Assembly (NCBI GenBank): GCA_964544955.1
Contig: CAZJEB010000009.1
Span: forward strand, 1 to 63,436
Origin: JAAZPT01 sp964544955
GTDB lineage: Bacteria > Bacillota > Clostridia > Christensenellales > Aristaeellaceae
Reading direction: 5' to 3'
DNA: 63,436 bases
A model generated the notes under the pieces. It had not been told where the DNA came from, did no database searches, and worked only from the letters and a program-made list of their open reading frames with translations. Every line of letters starts with the position of its first letter. The first letter of the stretch is position 1. Shown in pieces: positions 62,683 through 63,436 of the stretch. A program made the position numbers and the translations under genes.

Positions 62683-62928
62683 ATGAAACTTAGAACAGAT
62701 GCAGATATTAATGCTTTTTTAGAAGCTGTTAAAAAATGTAGCGGACCTGTATTCCTCGTTTCTCCTGAAGGCGACCAATATAATCTTAAATCAACTTTAA
62801 CCACAATATATATTGCAATGGGTAAGCTTTTAGAAGAACAAGGCGACAATCTTGAGCTTTTTACACAAAATAAAGAAGATGAAAACATTTTGCTAGGCTT
62901 TTTACACGATAATCCAAGCGTATTGTAA
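62683..62928 (+). CDS. Small conserved protein of unknown function
   Basis: The 81-residue soluble protein has its own promoter, a strong AAGGAG 8 bases before the ATG, and its own terminator, so it is a real gene. It reads KLRTDADINAFLEAVKKCSG, then VFLVSPEGDQYNLKS and a helical acidic second half ending DNPSVL. I recall similar short proteins in other Clostridia with the N-terminal LRT-x-x-D-x-x-xFLxAVxxC and central GDxxNLKS patterns, without known function. The pattern of residues suggests a small alpha/beta domain with one conserved cysteine (Cys19). Confidence 0.8.
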   Translation: MKLRTDADINAFLEAVKKCSGPVFLVSPEGDQYNLKSTLTTIYIAMGKLLEEQGDNLELFTQNKEDENILLGFLHDNPSVL

Positions 62929-62933
62929 TTAAT

Positions 62934-62961
62934 AAAGCTGTAGCATTAGCTACAGCTTTTT
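62934..62961 (+). terminator. Terminator after the small conserved gene
   Basis: AAAGCTGTAGC (62934-62944) pairs with GCTACAGCTTT (62949-62959) around ATTA and ends in T. Confidence 0.88.
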
Positions 62962-63024
62962 AAATGCAAAAATTATATTTAAAAAAATAATTGGAAAAAA
63001 TAACAATATTTTTATTTTTTACTG

Positions 63025-63053
63025 TTGACATCACTCATTATTTGTGCTAAACT
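63025..63053 (+). promoter_or_regulatory. Promoter of the tRNA cluster
   Basis: TTGACA (63025-63030), 17 bases, TAAACT (63048-63053), about 57 bases before the first tRNA. Confidence 0.75.
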
Positions 63054-63110
63054 CTTAACTTGTCAGCACGATAAATTCTTGCTGTAGGTAAGGGATGGCT
63101 GTTTCGGCAT

Positions 63111-63187
63111 GCGCCTGTAGCTCAGTTGGATAGAGCAACGGCCTTCTAAGCCGTGGGCCAGGGGTTCAAATCCCTTCAGGCGCGCCA
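63111..63187 (+). tRNA. tRNA-Arg (anticodon TCT)
   Basis: A 77-base cloverleaf: acceptor GCGCCTG/CAGGCGC, anticodon stem ACGGC/GCCGT around CTTCTAA (anticodon TCT, reads AGA), T arm with GGTTCAAATCC, G at position 73 and encoded CCA. Confidence 0.97.
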
Positions 63188-63192
63188 ATTGT

Positions 63193-63268
63193 GGTGGGTA
63201 TAGTTCAGCGGTAGAGCGCCAGATTGTGGCTCTGGATGTCGTGGGTTCAAACCCCACTACTCACCCCA
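63193..63268 (+). tRNA. tRNA-His (anticodon GTG)
   Basis: Acceptor GTGGGTA pairs with TACTCAC, preceded by an encoded G at position -1 (63193) opposite C73, the histidine identity element. Anticodon stem CCAGA/TCTGG around TTGTGGC (anticodon GTG). CCA is encoded. Confidence 0.97.
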
Positions 63269-63285
63269 TCTTTTTATCCCTTTAT

Positions 63286-63360
63286 TGGGGTGTAGCCAAG
63301 CGGTAAGGCACGGGACTTTGACTCCCGCATTCGTAGGTTCAAATCCTGCCACCCCAGCCA
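63286..63360 (+). tRNA. tRNA-Gln (anticodon TTG)
   Basis: A 75-base cloverleaf: acceptor TGGGGTG/CACCCCA, anticodon stem CGGGA/TCCCG around CTTTGAC (anticodon TTG), G73 and encoded CCA. Confidence 0.97.
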
Positions 63361-63365
63361 ATAAT

Positions 63366-63436
63366 GATCCATTAGCTCAGCCGGTAGAGCACTTGACTTT
63401 TAATCAAGGTGTCCGGAGTTCGAATCTCCGATGGGT
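63366..63436 (+). tRNA. tRNA-Lys (anticodon TTT), cut by the window end
   Basis: Acceptor GATCCAT, D arm AGCTCAGCCGGTAGAGC, anticodon stem CTTGA/TCAAG around CTTTTAA (anticodon TTT, reads AAA), T arm complete, 3' acceptor strand visible to ATGGGT. The last acceptor base, discriminator and CCA lie outside. Confidence 0.94.

Noticed and set aside
63063..63257. A 64-codon minus-strand frame (MGFEPTTSRATIWRS...) across the tRNA cluster.
   Set aside because: It is the well-known spurious translation of tRNA-Arg and tRNA-His genes, often mis-annotated as a protein.
1..63436. CRISPR arrays, transposases, integrases, phage genes or a replication origin.
   Set aside because: No regular spaced repeats, no transposase or integrase motifs, and no DnaA-box cluster were seen.

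Overview
The window reads as a chromosome segment of a low-G+C member of the Firmicutes, most likely class Clostridia. Evidence: very A/T-rich coding sequence with strong AGGAGG-type ribosome binding sites; TTGACA/TATAAT-type promoters; Firmicutes gene neighbourhoods (rlmB-rae1-sigH; DUF512-der-plsY); a CIRCE operator; a Bacillus-type pair of PurBoxes; and a bacterial V-type ATPase operon plus a membrane pyrophosphatase. I cannot place it below class from sequence reading alone. No CRISPR array, insertion sequence, prophage or origin was seen.

Layout. 1-2600: remains of a sugar-acid locus (GntP permease, class II aldolase, a 4-carbon acid sugar kinase and a GntR regulator); kinase and regulator are both cut at one junction near 2090. 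2733-7232: an S24-fold regulator, a YitT membrane protein, pseudouridine synthase RluB and membrane pyrophosphatase, then tRNA-Lys(CTT). 7553-10671: thyX, rlmB, rae1 (yacP), sigH. 10841-18297 (minus): a large LTD/CotH surface protein, plsY, der, a DUF512 protein, and a ZIP metal transporter. 18423: a YhcH-family protein. 19036-27426: a nine-gene V/A-type ATPase operon (G-C-I-K-F-E-A-B-D). 27606-33619: a sugar ABC transporter (binding protein plus two permeases; no ATPase gene here) with a LacZ beta-galactosidase. 33904-35438: a metallo-beta-lactamase-fold hydrolase and deoC. 35497-38672 (minus): a glyoxalase-fold protein, htpG with a CIRCE element, and a DUF2927 protein. 38864-41194: a polar amino-acid ABC transporter. 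41246-52544: PurR operator, promoter, leader hairpin and a nine-gene purine operon (purE-C-F-M-N, purO-like, stand-alone AICAR transformylase, purD, large single-chain purL). 52793-59871: asnA, a divergent GH127-like protein, dus, and two exported proteins of unknown function. 59982-63436: tRNA-Leu, a second amino-acid ABC transporter (minus), a small conserved protein, and a tRNA cluster (Arg-His-Gln-Lys) running off the end.

How it works together. The purine operon encodes the path from PRPP to IMP except the PurB step (and PurK, if needed); its last two steps use a stand-alone AICAR transformylase and an archaeal-type PurO instead of bifunctional PurH. Ion-motive energy comes from two pumps, one driven by PPi and one by or making ATP. 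Nutrient import uses three ABC systems whose binding proteins all have signal-peptidase-I-type leaders with no lipobox cysteine. There is no gene-free stretch over 300 bases; the longest gap (52545-52792) holds a hairpin and the asnA promoter.

The most interesting points are the double-truncation scar, the PurBox operator and short leader hairpin before purE, the CIRCE control of an htpG-glyoxalase operon, the lipobox-free binding proteins, the triple-LTD/CotH protein, and a GH127-like protein that seems to have lost its catalytic residues. I found no clearly unprecedented multi-gene system.
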